From positions 1,736,001 to 1,800,000 of the forward strand of contig DATMFO010000003.1 in NCBI GenBank assembly GCA_035556135.1: a stretch of DNA of 64,000 nt. The letters are read 5' to 3'. The stretch comes from ZC4RG30 sp035556135. Lineage in GTDB: Bacteria; Pseudomonadota; Gammaproteobacteria; Steroidobacterales; Steroidobacteraceae. Positions within the stretch are counted from its first letter, which is position 1. Every line of letters starts with the position of its first letter. The position numbers and the translations under genes are program-made. This document shows, piece after piece, positions 8,567 to 17,633 of the stretch. The notes under the pieces are model-generated. The model searched no databases. It had not been told where the DNA came from and saw only the letters and a program-made list of their open reading frames with translations.

Positions 8567-9130
8567 ATGAAGACCCAGGAAAGCCGCTACAACCGCGACC
8601 GCCAGCGTTACGACCTCGCGTTGCGTTTCATCCAGCACGAGGCACGCACGCGCACGATCCGCACGTGGACCGGCCTCACCGACGATCGCATCCGCAAGCT
8701 CTATCGCGCGTGCATCACCGACAGCGAACCGGCGCCCGTCCGCCATCGTGGCAAGTCACCGCAGCAGACCGGATACTTCGTGCGCACGCCCGAGATGCGC
8801 CAGGAGAGTGCCCTGCTGGCCAGCGTGTGCTACCTGCTTGGCGTCATGCCGCTCAACCAGGTGGCCGATGCAACGCGCACTGTTCCCGGCATGCAGCGCG
8901 GCGAGGCACTGTGCGCGGCGTTCGAGACCTACCTGCAGCTGCTTCCCACCGCACGCATCAGCTTCGAGCACGCGGTGTTCCTGGTGATGGCGCTGGCTCG
9001 CGGCGATGAACTGCGCGCGGCCCCGTGCACGGATTGCACCGGGCTCATCGTGATCGATCGTTATTCACCCTCGGCGCGGCGCTGCATGGCCTGCGAGGAC
9101 TCCAGCCAGGGAAGGCTGGCGCTGGGCTGA
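8567..9130 (+). CDS. FlhC-like transcriptional regulator (orphan)
   Basis: At 187 residues it is close to Escherichia coli FlhC (about 190). The N-terminal helices (YDLALRFIQHEARTRTIRTWTGLTDDRIRKLY) match the FlhC DNA-binding region. The C-terminus carries a CxxC-x(n)-CxxC zinc site (CTDCTGLIVIDRYSPSARRC followed by MAC), as in FlhC. The start has AAGGAA 6 nt upstream. No FlhD partner or flagellar gene is in the window, so it may act alone or on non-flagellar targets. Fold assignment is by motif, not alignment. Confidence 0.7.
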   Translation: MKTQESRYNRDRQRYDLALRFIQHEARTRTIRTWTGLTDDRIRKLYRACITDSEPAPVRHRGKSPQQTGYFVRTPEMRQESALLASVCYLLGVMPLNQVADATRTVPGMQRGEALCAAFETYLQLLPTARISFEHAVFLVMALARGDELRAAPCTDCTGLIVIDRYSPSARRCMACEDSSQGRLALG

Positions 9131-9146
9131 ACGCCCTGAAACAAGA

Positions 9147-9179
9147 AAGGGGCGGGCGGCATTACGCCACCCGCCCCTT
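9147..9179. terminator. bidirectional intrinsic-terminator-like hairpin
   Basis: AGGGGCGGG at 9148-9156 pairs with CCCGCCCCT at 9170-9178, with further inner pairs and a five-base loop. It lies between the convergent ends of the FlhC-like gene (9130) and the methyltransferase gene (9206). On the minus strand the stem is followed by the T-rich CTTTCTTGTTTC, so it probably serves mainly that gene. Confidence 0.6.
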
Positions 9180-9205
9180 CAGTCATCAATCAACAGGCGG
9201 CCGGA

Positions 9206-10015
9206 TCAATAAACAACCGGCTTGCGGAACTTGAAGACGATCTGGTCCGTCTGGTCGCGCTTGCCTTCCTCGAACACCGGCCAGTCATGCTTGTCCTGCG
9301 GGTTCTCGAGCAGGCGGCTGTCTTCGATGAGCTCGAAGCCAAAGGCCTGCACCTGCGCGCGGATCACCGCCGGGTCGATGCGGTGGTACTTGCCCGTGTC
9401 GTTGGTGCCCGTGCCATGCGTGGCGGCATGGTCGATCACCAGGTAGATGGCGCCGGGCTTCATCGCCTTGAACAGCTTGTCGTGGAACACGTCGAGGTCG
9501 ACGTTCAGCAGCAGCATGTCGTGGAACACCAGCGAGCTGAACACCACGTCGACATTGCGCGGGAACTCGATCTTGCCGTAGTCCACCACCTCGTACTTCA
9601 CGTTCGGGTGCTGCGCGGCCCAGGCCTTGTTGGTCTCGCCATAGTGCTCGGCCACGTGCGGGAACTCGTACATGTGCACGGTGCCCTTCGGGCCCACAGC
9701 CGCCGACAGCAGATTGGAATAGTAGAGACCGTAGGGCGACAGCTCGACCACGCGCTGGCCGGCCTTGATGTTGGCCAGGGCGAGGATCTCGGCCGGCCGG
9801 CGCCAGCCATCGCGCTCCACCTGATCAGCGGGACGGTCGGGGGACTGCACCGCCTTCTTGATGGCGTCGTTGATGCCCTTGGTGGGCATGGTGTATGGCT
9901 TCGACACATATGGCTTGGCCGGCGCGGCAGCCTCGCCGGCGAACGACGGCGCGAGCGACGCCGAGGCGGCGAGAATCATGGTGGCGGCCACTTGCCGCAT
10001 CGTGACTCTGATCAT
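9206..10015 (-). CDS. exported class I SAM-dependent methyltransferase-like protein
   Basis: This 269-residue protein starts with a signal peptide (MRQVAATMILAASASLAPSFAGEA). A class I methyltransferase fold follows: motif I is degenerate (QRVVELSPYGLYYSNLL in place of the glycine-rich loop), an acidic residue ends the next strand (VHMYEFPHVAEHYG), and GAIYLVIDHAATHGTGTND sits at the usual motif III-IV region. Proteins of this group are annotated as predicted methyltransferases in gammaproteobacteria, and an exported location is unusual because the periplasm lacks SAM. Substrate unknown. It is divergent from tamA. Confidence 0.75.
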   Translation of the reverse strand: MIRVTMRQVAATMILAASASLAPSFAGEAAAPAKPYVSKPYTMPTKGINDAIKKAVQSPDRPADQVERDGWRRPAEILALANIKAGQRVVELSPYGLYYSNLLSAAVGPKGTVHMYEFPHVAEHYGETNKAWAAQHPNVKYEVVDYGKIEFPRNVDVVFSSLVFHDMLLLNVDLDVFHDKLFKAMKPGAIYLVIDHAATHGTGTNDTGKYHRIDPAVIRAQVQAFGFELIEDSRLLENPQDKHDWPVFEEGKRDQTDQIVFKFRKPVVY

Positions 10016-10199
10016 CGGGAGTCCCCTCTGTGGATCTTGGAAAGCCGACCGGTGGCCGGGTGGACACTATAAACCAGTGAGGGGTCCGGGGCAGTTCCCG
10101 GGGCCGCACTATTCGCCATGCGGACCTGCCGTGACGGAGTGGGCCGGGAGGTCGTGTTCAGCCGCCATTGAGGCGCTGATTGCTATGATCGCCTGCAAA

Positions 10200-11957
10200 A
10201 TGCCCTACTTCCGCCCAAACCCCCGCCGGGGAGCCGCGTGCTGCCTGCTGGCCGCGCTGCTCGCCCTGGCGGCGGAGCCGGCGGCGGCCGCCATCGACGT
10301 GGAAGTCACGGGCGTCGACGGCGAGCTGCAGAGCAATGTGCTCGTCTACCTGAGCCTGCAGCGCTACAGCAAGCGCGACGACATCGACGCCGATACCCTG
10401 CAGCGCCTGTGCGACCGCGCCGAGGGCGAGGTGAAGAGTGCCCTCAGGCCGCTGGGCTACTATGAGCCACAGGTGCGCGCCACCTGCACCCCACGCCGCA
10501 ACGGTGGGCAGGTGCGCATCGATGTCACCCCCGGTGAGCCCGTGCGCGTGCGCGAGCTGAAGATCGCCATCGAGGGACCCGGGGCGGATGACCCGGCTTT
10601 CGACGGCATCCGCAACCAGACGCTGCTCCGCGAGGGCACGCGCCTGCACCATGGCGCCTACGAACGGGTGAAGGGCGAGATGACCCGCGCCGCGGACGAG
10701 AACGGCTACCTCACCGCGCGCCTGCTCGATGGCGACGCGCGCCTGGTGGTGGATCCGCAATCGCACACGGCCGGCATCAAGCTGGTGCTCGACACCGGCC
10801 TGCGCTACCACTTTGGCGAGGTGAACATTGACCAGGCGGTGATCCGGCCCGGCCTGATGGAGCGGTTCGTGCGCTTCCAGGAGGGCGAGCCCTACAACGC
10901 CAATGCCCTGCTCAGCACGCAGTTCGCGCTGGATGACAGCCTGTACTTCTCGCGCATCGACGTTACGCCGGGCGAGCCTGATCCGGAATCCCTCACCGTG
11001 CCCGTCAGCATCACTGCGACCAAGAGCCGCCCGGTACTATCACTGGGTGCCGGCTACGGCACCGATACCAAGGTGCGCGGCACGGCCACCTGGACCGATT
11101 CGCGCGTCAACGACCGCGGCCACCGCCTGCGCTTCGAGATTAAGGCCTCGGCCAGCACCCGCAACATCAACTCCCGCTATGACATTCCCATCGGCGACCC
11201 GGCGCTGGAGAAGCTCTCCTTCGAACTGCTCAACGAGTTCGCCGAAAAGCCCGGGTATGACACCAACGAAACCACGCTGCGGCCTGCAGTCACGCGTGTG
11301 AACGGACGCTGGCAGACCGTGACCTCGCTGTCGCTCACGCGCACCACCACCGAGGGAGAGGACGTCGACATCGCCAACAACCTGCTGGTGCCCGGCCTCG
11401 TGATCGCTTCAGTGCCGGAGAACTTCCTCGGCCAGGCCCTGTTCACCCGCGGCTTCTACTCCGAGATCATCGGTTCGCACACTTCGCTGGGCTCGGGCAC
11501 CAACTTCCTGCGCGCCCGCGTGCAGCTTGAGAAAAGCTTCAACGTCGCCTCCCGGCTCCACCTGCTGCTCAGGGGCGAAGTGGGCACCACGCTGGTGGAG
11601 GATTTCGACCGCCTCGACGGTATCTACCGTTTCCTTGCCGGTGGCGACCGCAGCGTGCGTGGCTTTGCCTTCAACAGCCTGTCGCCGCGCGATCCGGTGT
11701 CCGATGAGGCCACGGGCGGCCGGCACCTGCTCACCGGCTCGGTGGAACTGGTGCGCGACCTGCCGCGCAACTTCGGCGTCGCCACCTTCGTCGATGCCGG
11801 CAATGCCTTCAACCACTTCGGCGACCGGGTGGAATATTCCGCCGGCGTCGGTTTCCGCTATCGCGTCTCCGTGCTTTCGCTGGGTTTCGACATCGCCAAA
11901 CCGCTGTCCACCAACGGCAAGTACCGCCTGCACCTGAACATCTCGCCCATCCTATGA
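10200..11957 (+). CDS. tamA: TamA, outer-membrane Omp85 component of the translocation and assembly module
   Basis: At 585 residues it matches TamA (about 577 in E. coli). A signal peptide (CCLLAALLALAAEPAAAA) is followed by three POTRA domains (GLRYHFGEVNIDQAV lies in the third). A 16-strand barrel follows, with the Omp85 motif VRGF (GGDRSVRGFAFNSLSP) and the terminal strand LHLNISPIL. ATG 10200 is chosen; ATG 10185 is an in-frame alternative. The stop overlaps tamB by 4 nt (ATGA), indicating translational coupling. TamA with TamB is implicated in autotransporter insertion and phospholipid transport to the outer membrane. Confidence 0.93.
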   Translation: MPYFRPNPRRGAACCLLAALLALAAEPAAAAIDVEVTGVDGELQSNVLVYLSLQRYSKRDDIDADTLQRLCDRAEGEVKSALRPLGYYEPQVRATCTPRRNGGQVRIDVTPGEPVRVRELKIAIEGPGADDPAFDGIRNQTLLREGTRLHHGAYERVKGEMTRAADENGYLTARLLDGDARLVVDPQSHTAGIKLVLDTGLRYHFGEVNIDQAVIRPGLMERFVRFQEGEPYNANALLSTQFALDDSLYFSRIDVTPGEPDPESLTVPVSITATKSRPVLSLGAGYGTDTKVRGTATWTDSRVNDRGHRLRFEIKASASTRNINSRYDIPIGDPALEKLSFELLNEFAEKPGYDTNETTLRPAVTRVNGRWQTVTSLSLTRTTTEGEDVDIANNLLVPGLVIASVPENFLGQALFTRGFYSEIIGSHTSLGSGTNFLRARVQLEKSFNVASRLHLLLRGEVGTTLVEDFDRLDGIYRFLAGGDRSVRGFAFNSLSPRDPVSDEATGGRHLLTGSVELVRDLPRNFGVATFVDAGNAFNHFGDRVEYSAGVGFRYRVSVLSLGFDIAKPLSTNGKYRLHLNISPIL

Positions 11958-14900
11958 CGCGCCGGCGCAAAATCCTGCTGGTGCTGCTTGGGGTGCTGCT
12001 GCTGTTGCCCAGCGCCACGGTGTACTGGGTGGTGACCACCGAGGCCGGACTGAACTTCCTCGTGAAGCGCCTGCAGAAGGTCGGGCCGGTAACGATCACT
12101 GCCGGCGAAACCACCGGCACGCTGGTGAGGGGCATCACGATCAGCACGCTGCGGGTGCAGCACCGGCTGGCCGACATCCACGTGGAAGAAGTGACCGGCA
12201 GGGTCAGCCTGATGCCGCTGCTGCTGCGCCGTGAGATCGAGGTGCCGGAATTCACCGCGCGACGCATTGCCATCACACTGATTGATGATCCCGTGGAGCG
12301 TCCGCCGCGGCCGCCACGCTTCCTGCCGGCACTGCTGCGCGTGGATGCAGAAGACCTGAGCGTCGATACGCTGGATCTCACCCTGAAGAATGGCCGCGAG
12401 CTGCAGTTCATCGGCATCCACGGTCGTGGCTCAGTGCTGCCGCAGCAGATTCGCGCGCGGGACATCACTGTCGACTGGGAAGACTGGCACCTGACCGGCA
12501 ATGCGCGCCTGCATGCCCGCCGTCCTTATGGCCTGGATGGCGAAATCGATGCGCTGTGGCGGCCGGCAAACCAGCCCGGGTGGCGCATGGCCGGCCGCTT
12601 TGACGGCGACCTCGACGACCTGCCCTTCACCGGCGCAGTGAGCGAGCCCTTCAATGCCACGCTGGCCGGCAAGGCCGTGCTCAACAGCAACTGGCAGGTG
12701 GGCGGCCACGCGGTGGTGAGTGATTTCGACCTGGTGGATTTCGGCGGCAGCGCGGCCCTTGGCCTCATTTCCGGCGAGCTGGACGTCAGCACCAATCGCG
12801 ATGGCATCACCGCCAGCGGCGTACTCACGCCGCCTGGCCTGAAGGCCGGCGAATTCAATGTGGATTTCCGCGGCCGCTACCAGCAGAAGCGGCTGGACAT
12901 CCTCGACACCGTCATTATCCATCCCGTTGCCCGCACCCGCGCCACCGTGCGCGGCGCCGTGACCATCGAACCCGGTGGTCCACGCCTGGCGCTCAATGGC
13001 GAATGGACAGCGTTGCGCTGGCCGCTCGTCGGCGCCGAGCCCGCCTTCACCAGCCCTTTCGGCCACTACGTGATGCAGGGCGTGAAGCCCTGGCAGGTGG
13101 AAGCCGAGGGCGAAGTGATTGCCGCCGGGCAGCCCGCCATGCCGGCGCGTGCACGCGGGCAGCTTGGTGGTCAATCCTTCCTCATCGAAGAAGGCACGGT
13201 GGAGGCACTCGGCGGCCGGGCACGGTTCACCGGCGAGGCGCGCTGGCAGCCGGCCGAGAGCTGGCAGGTGCAGGGACACATGACGGGCCTTGATACCGCG
13301 CGCCTGCGCGAAGACCTGCCCGGAGAACTGGGCTTCGACTTCCGCGCCGGCGGCGCTCCCTTCGGCGAGGCGGGCAGCCTGGAGCTGGACATCACGGACC
13401 TCGGCGGCGAGCTGCGCGAACGCAAGGCTGCCGGCAAGGGACATTTCTTCCGCGCCGGCGGCAGCACCGACTGGCAGTTCGACGGCGTGGATTTCACGCT
13501 GGGCACGACACACCTGAAACTGGATGGCGGCCTTGGCGCACGGTCCGACCTGCGTTTCTCCGTCGACGCCAGCGACCTCAGCCTCTTCGATCCCGAAGCC
13601 CGAGGCAAGCTGGTCGCCTCCGGCCGCTATGCCGGCACGCGCGACGCGCCCCTGCTCAAGTTCAGCGCGCAGGGGGAGGATTTTGAATGGGGCGACTATC
13701 GCCTGGCCGCGCTGGAAGCCGATGTGGACGTGGACTTCAGCGGCGAGCCCGGCCGCGCGCAGGGCGTGGTGGAACTCACGACGCTGAAGCTTGGTGAGCG
13801 CACCATCGACGCGGCCAGCCTGAAGCTCACTGGCAGCGGCCAGGCACAGCGCCTGGCCTTCACCCTGGACGCCACGCCACTGAAGACCGCACTCACCGCC
13901 GAAGGCGGGCTGCGCGATGGCCTGTGGCAAGGCGAGATCACCGGTTTCACCATCGACAACGCCGATCGCCTGGCGCTGCGCAATGAGACGGTGGCGCCGC
14001 TGGCCTTCAACCTGCAACAGGCCGAACTGGGACAGCTGTGCATGATGGGCGAGGCCGAGCGGCTGTGTGCCAGCGCGCGCCGTGCGGCGGACGGTACCTG
14101 GTCGGCTGCGTTCTCCGCCGACGCACTGCCCCTCACCTCCTTCACCGCCGGCCTCAGCCAGGAGTACAGCTTCGACGGCACCATCGACGTGCGCGGTGAG
14201 CTGGCGGGCAAGCCGGGCGACCTGCCCACCGGTTCCATCGAAGGCCAGCTGATGGAGGCGCGGCTGCGCCATCGCGTGGGCGCCGACCGTGAGGAGGTGA
14301 TGTCGCTGGGCACCGGCACGGTGAAGGCCAGCGCCGGTACCGATGCATTCGCCGTACAGGTGGAGCTGGATGCCAAAGCGGCCGGCAGCATCCGTGGCCA
14401 CCTCGAGGGCCAGCGCTCCCGCGCCGAATGGCGTGACTACCCGATCCGCGGCTCACTCGATGCACAGACCGACGGCCTGTCGCTGCTCGACGTGTTCATC
14501 GGCGAGATCGACCGCGCCACCGGCAGGCTGATCACGCGCGTGGAGGTCAATGGCACCCTGGGCATGCCCACCGTGCAGGGCCTGCTGCAGCTGAGGGATG
14601 CCAGCATCGACATCTTCCAGACCGGCACCTCGCTGCGCGAGCTGTCGCTGGACGCAAACTTCGATGCCAACGCGCTGCAGCTCTCCGGCCGTTCGCGCCT
14701 CGGACAGGGCACGGGCGAGCAGGGCATGGCGCAGTTCGAAGGCCGGCTCACGTGGCGTGACCGCGAGCCCTACGGTGACCTGAGTGTGAAGGGTGAAAGC
14801 CTGCTGGTGGTGAATGTGCCGGAAGCACGCATACAGGCATCACCGGACCTGGACTTCAAGATCGAGGGACGGCACATCGACGCACGCGGCACTGTGCGCA

Positions 14901-15703
14901 TTCCCCATGCACTCATCGAGCCGGCCGACCTCACCACCGCCGTGCTGCCCTCCAGCGATGAGCGCCTCATCGGCGCGCCGGTGGTGGATCCTTCGCAGCG
15001 CTGGACCGTGTCGAGCAACATCCGGCTGGAGCTGGGCAATGACGTGCACCTGGAATCCCTCGGCCTCACCGCGCAGCTGGGTGGCGCACTGCAGTTGCGA
15101 TCCGACGGCACACAGCTCACGCGTGGCGAAGGCGAGCTGAACATCACCGAGGGCAAGTACGCCGGCTTCGGCCGGCAGCTGGACATCGAGCGCGGCGCCC
15201 TGATCTTCAACAACGTGCCGCTGGGAGACCCGGGCATCGACCTGCGCGCGCAGAAGGAATTGCCCGAGGCCACGGTGGGCGTGATCGTGCGCGGCACGCT
15301 GCGGCGGCCGGCAGCGCCCATCTTCTATTCCGAGCCTGCGATGCCGCAGTCGCAGATTGCATCGCTGATCCTCGCGGGTGGCTCCATCACTGCGCTCGGC
15401 GAGAACCAGACCTCCGGCGCGGCGCGCAACGACCTGCTGGCGCAGGGCACAGCCATCCTAGCGCAGCGGCTGGGTGGCCAGGTGGGGCTCGATGACGTGG
15501 GCATCGAGTCGGACACTTCCAACCAGGCCAGCCTCGTGCTGGGCAAGTACCTCTCCGACCGCCTCTACCTCTCTTATGGCATCTCGCTGGCCGAGGCCAT
15601 CAACACACTGAAGCTGCGCTGGACCATCACGGACCGCTGGACCATCCGCACGGAGGCGGGCCAGGAGCGCAGCGCGGACGTGGTGTTCACCCTCAAGAGA
15701 TAG
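11954..15703 (+). CDS. tamB: TamB, inner-membrane-anchored translocation/assembly module protein
   Basis: This 1249-residue protein has one N-terminal membrane anchor (KILLVLLGVLLLLPSATVYW) and a very long repetitive beta-rich periplasmic body, typical of AsmA/TamB-type lipid-bridge proteins. The C-terminal TamB domain includes SQIASLILAGGSITALGENQ and a final aromatic/basic strand (VVFTLKR). Length is close to E. coli TamB (about 1259). It overlaps the end of tamA by 4 nt. Expected to span the periplasm and bind TamA. Confidence 0.93.
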   Translation: MTRRRKILLVLLGVLLLLPSATVYWVVTTEAGLNFLVKRLQKVGPVTITAGETTGTLVRGITISTLRVQHRLADIHVEEVTGRVSLMPLLLRREIEVPEFTARRIAITLIDDPVERPPRPPRFLPALLRVDAEDLSVDTLDLTLKNGRELQFIGIHGRGSVLPQQIRARDITVDWEDWHLTGNARLHARRPYGLDGEIDALWRPANQPGWRMAGRFDGDLDDLPFTGAVSEPFNATLAGKAVLNSNWQVGGHAVVSDFDLVDFGGSAALGLISGELDVSTNRDGITASGVLTPPGLKAGEFNVDFRGRYQQKRLDILDTVIIHPVARTRATVRGAVTIEPGGPRLALNGEWTALRWPLVGAEPAFTSPFGHYVMQGVKPWQVEAEGEVIAAGQPAMPARARGQLGGQSFLIEEGTVEALGGRARFTGEARWQPAESWQVQGHMTGLDTARLREDLPGELGFDFRAGGAPFGEAGSLELDITDLGGELRERKAAGKGHFFRAGGSTDWQFDGVDFTLGTTHLKLDGGLGARSDLRFSVDASDLSLFDPEARGKLVASGRYAGTRDAPLLKFSAQGEDFEWGDYRLAALEADVDVDFSGEPGRAQGVVELTTLKLGERTIDAASLKLTGSGQAQRLAFTLDATPLKTALTAEGGLRDGLWQGEITGFTIDNADRLALRNETVAPLAFNLQQAELGQLCMMGEAERLCASARRAADGTWSAAFSADALPLTSFTAGLSQEYSFDGTIDVRGELAGKPGDLPTGSIEGQLMEARLRHRVGADREEVMSLGTGTVKASAGTDAFAVQVELDAKAAGSIRGHLEGQRSRAEWRDYPIRGSLDAQTDGLSLLDVFIGEIDRATGRLITRVEVNGTLGMPTVQGLLQLRDASIDIFQTGTSLRELSLDANFDANALQLSGRSRLGQGTGEQGMAQFEGRLTWRDREPYGDLSVKGESLLVVNVPEARIQASPDLDFKIEGRHIDARGTVRIPHALIEPADLTTAVLPSSDERLIGAPVVDPSQRWTVSSNIRLELGNDVHLESLGLTAQLGGALQLRSDGTQLTRGEGELNITEGKYAGFGRQLDIERGALIFNNVPLGDPGIDLRAQKELPEATVGVIVRGTLRRPAAPIFYSEPAMPQSQIASLILAGGSITALGENQTSGAARNDLLAQGTAILAQRLGGQVGLDDVGIESDTSNQASLVLGKYLSDRLYLSYGISLAEAINTLKLRWTITDRWTIRTEAGQERSADVVFTLKR

Positions 15704-15766
15704 GGCTGCACCGCGCTGCACCAACTGCGGTCATAACGTCCGCGGGCAGGCAGCGATGACCACTTC

Positions 15767-15797
15767 TTGACCAAGTGTACTATTGTACGCGTACACT
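15767..15797 (+). promoter_or_regulatory. promoter and GTGTAC/GTACAC operator of the GntR/ABC operon
   Basis: A -35-like TTGACC (15767-15772) and a -10-like TACACT (15792-15797) are 19 bp apart. Inverted arms AGTGTAC (15774-15780) and GTACACT (15791-15797) bracket the spacer, and TGTACGCGTACA (15784-15795) is a palindrome. GTGTA...TACAC dyads are typical targets of YtrA-subfamily regulators, so autoregulation is likely. The start codon at 15807 is only about ten bases after the -10. Confidence 0.6.
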
Positions 15798-15806
15798 AGG
15801 TCAGCG

Positions 15807-16184
15807 ATGTTCATCCTCAATCCCCATTCCAGCGTCCCCATCTACCAGCAGCTCGTCGAGCAGGTGCGGCGCATGGTGGCGGGCGGGCAGCTGGCGCCGG
15901 GCACCGAGCTGCCCTCGGTGCGCGAACTGGCCCTGGAGCACACCGTGCACCCCATGACCATCTCGAAGGCCTACAGCCAGCTCGAAGCTGAAGGAGTGCT
16001 GGAGCGGCACCGCGGCAAGCCGATGCGCGTGGCGCCGCTGCGGCGCGACCAGCTCACGCTGTCGGCGCGGCTGAGGCAGATCGAACCGCAGCTGGATGCG
16101 CTGGCGCTGTCGGCGCGGCAGCTGGAACTGTCGCCGGATGAGGTGCTGGCGCAGCTGAAGAAGAAGCTGGGAGGCAAGTCATGA
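15807..16184 (+). CDS. GntR family transcriptional regulator, YtrA subfamily
   Basis: At 125 residues it has the short length of YtrA-type GntR proteins: a winged HTH (YQQLVEQVRRMVAGGQLAPG, PSVRELALEHTVHPMTISKAY) and a brief C-terminal dimerisation helix instead of a large effector domain. The ATG at 15807 follows the operator-like dyad; an upstream ATG at 15783 lies inside the dyad and is rejected. It is first in an operon with an ABC exporter, the normal context for this subfamily, whose members often answer to cell-wall-active compounds. Confidence 0.88.
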   Translation: MFILNPHSSVPIYQQLVEQVRRMVAGGQLAPGTELPSVRELALEHTVHPMTISKAYSQLEAEGVLERHRGKPMRVAPLRRDQLTLSARLRQIEPQLDALALSARQLELSPDEVLAQLKKKLGGKS

Positions 16185-16209
16185 ACGAACCCGTACAAGG
16201 AATGTGCGC

Positions 16210-17577
16210 ATGAAGGCTGTACTCACCGTCGCACTGGCGTATTTCAACTTCCTGCCCCTGCAACGCTGGCTCAGCTCAGGCGGCCTGTTGCTGGTGGCCA
16301 CCAGCCTGGCGGTGCGCGTGTTCGCGGGCGCGGGCGGCGTTGCACTCGGGCTATCGATTTCCGGCGCAATCCTGCTCGTGCTGGCACCAGCGTTCGGCGG
16401 CGGCGTGGTATTGCGGCAGGCGTCGTCGCTTGCCGCCCTCTCGCTGCGACCGCATGGCCGACTACGCATATTCCTGGGCACGACGCTGGCTTTGAACCTC
16501 GTGGTCCTGCTTGTCACCCTCCCCTTCCTGCTCGACGCACCGGTGGGCGCGCGCGCGAATTTGCCACCGTCGGCAGCGGATGTGTTCGCCATCGCCTGGG
16601 GCTTCATGGCGCTGAACTGGGTGTCTGTATTCGCGGTATCCAGGTACCAGTTCGGCCTCGTTTTCCTGTGGATCATCCCGTTGGTCGGAGCGAATCTGCT
16701 GCGCTTCGTGCCGCCGCAGGATTTGCTGGAGCCGGTGGCGGCCCTGCCCGCAGGCCTGCTCCTGTGGGTTGGCTTCGGCATCTGGTACCTGCGCCAGCGA
16801 ACGCATGCTCCGCTGGCCTTCGCGGGACCTGGCACTTCGACCACAGAGGCGCCTCCCTCATTGCCGCACTTCCTCGAACCGGCAGAATTCCCGCTGCCCC
16901 GATCAATGCCCCGGGCCCGGCAGCAATGGCTGTCTGGCGGCGTCTCGTTGCGGCCCAGCGTGATGACGGGCGTCGGGCAGGCACTGCTGGTGTTGGTCCT
17001 GCTGCTCTGGCTGGTCGACCAGCCGATGGGCAGGGACAAGGCGCTGCTGGGCAATCTCCCGTACATGGGCGTGCAGATCGCCTGCTTCATGGGCGCCTAC
17101 TGGCTGGTCGGGCGCAGTCGCGTGCTGTGGCTGCGCGGTGGCCTCGATCGCGCCGGACTGCTGCGACACGCAGAGACCAATGGCCTGCTGCCGGCGCTGA
17201 TCACCTCGCTCTCCGCCGCACTGGTCATCATCGTTGCGCAGACCTGGCTGAGGCCAGACCTGCTGCCGACCATCCTCCTCAATGCCGTCGCGCAGCTGAC
17301 GCTGTGCGCCTGCCTGGGCTACTGGGGACTCTCGTTCACGCACAGCTGGTCCGGCGGGATGGCGATCGAATCCTTCGGCGCCTTCATGCTGGGCGCGGTG
17401 GGCAACATCGCCCTCGGCGCCAGCCGCTCTCCCGACTTCCTGCTTGGTGCCGCCGCCGTGCTGGCCATCCTGGCCCTGCTCCTGCGGGCGCACGCGGGAC
17501 GGCGCTGGCGCAATCTCGACTGGCGCGTGAAGCGCCCGCAGATGAACAAGGGACTGGCCATGGGTGGCCGGACATGA
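16210..17577 (+). CDS. polytopic membrane protein, putative ABC exporter subunit (paralog 1)
   Basis: This 455-residue protein has about ten hydrophobic segments and no recognised catalytic motif. The ATG at 16210 has AAGGAA upstream. It shares its N-terminal pattern with the gene at 18512 (FLPLQRWLSSGGLLLVA against LLPLQRLLNLAGLLLFA, then LRPHGRLRI in both), so the two are paralogs flanking the ATPase and probably form a heterodimeric transmembrane unit. Regulator, membrane protein, ATPase and membrane protein form one compact operon. Substrate unknown. Confidence 0.75.
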   Translation: MKAVLTVALAYFNFLPLQRWLSSGGLLLVATSLAVRVFAGAGGVALGLSISGAILLVLAPAFGGGVVLRQASSLAALSLRPHGRLRIFLGTTLALNLVVLLVTLPFLLDAPVGARANLPPSAADVFAIAWGFMALNWVSVFAVSRYQFGLVFLWIIPLVGANLLRFVPPQDLLEPVAALPAGLLLWVGFGIWYLRQRTHAPLAFAGPGTSTTEAPPSLPHFLEPAEFPLPRSMPRARQQWLSGGVSLRPSVMTGVGQALLVLVLLLWLVDQPMGRDKALLGNLPYMGVQIACFMGAYWLVGRSRVLWLRGGLDRAGLLRHAETNGLLPALITSLSAALVIIVAQTWLRPDLLPTILLNAVAQLTLCACLGYWGLSFTHSWSGGMAIESFGAFMLGAVGNIALGASRSPDFLLGAAAVLAILALLLRAHAGRRWRNLDWRVKRPQMNKGLAMGGRT

Positions 17578-17633
17578 ACATGAACGCGAATCCATTCCAC
17601 GGACCTGATCACAGGGATACCAGGAGCCAGACC

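Noticed and set aside
10158..10811. Minus-strand frame inside tamA
   Set aside because: Same reason: shadow of a well-supported gene.
12431..14401. Long minus-strand frame inside tamB
   Set aside because: It mirrors the codon bias of tamB; amino-acid composition is Ala/Gly/His-rich and lacks any domain.
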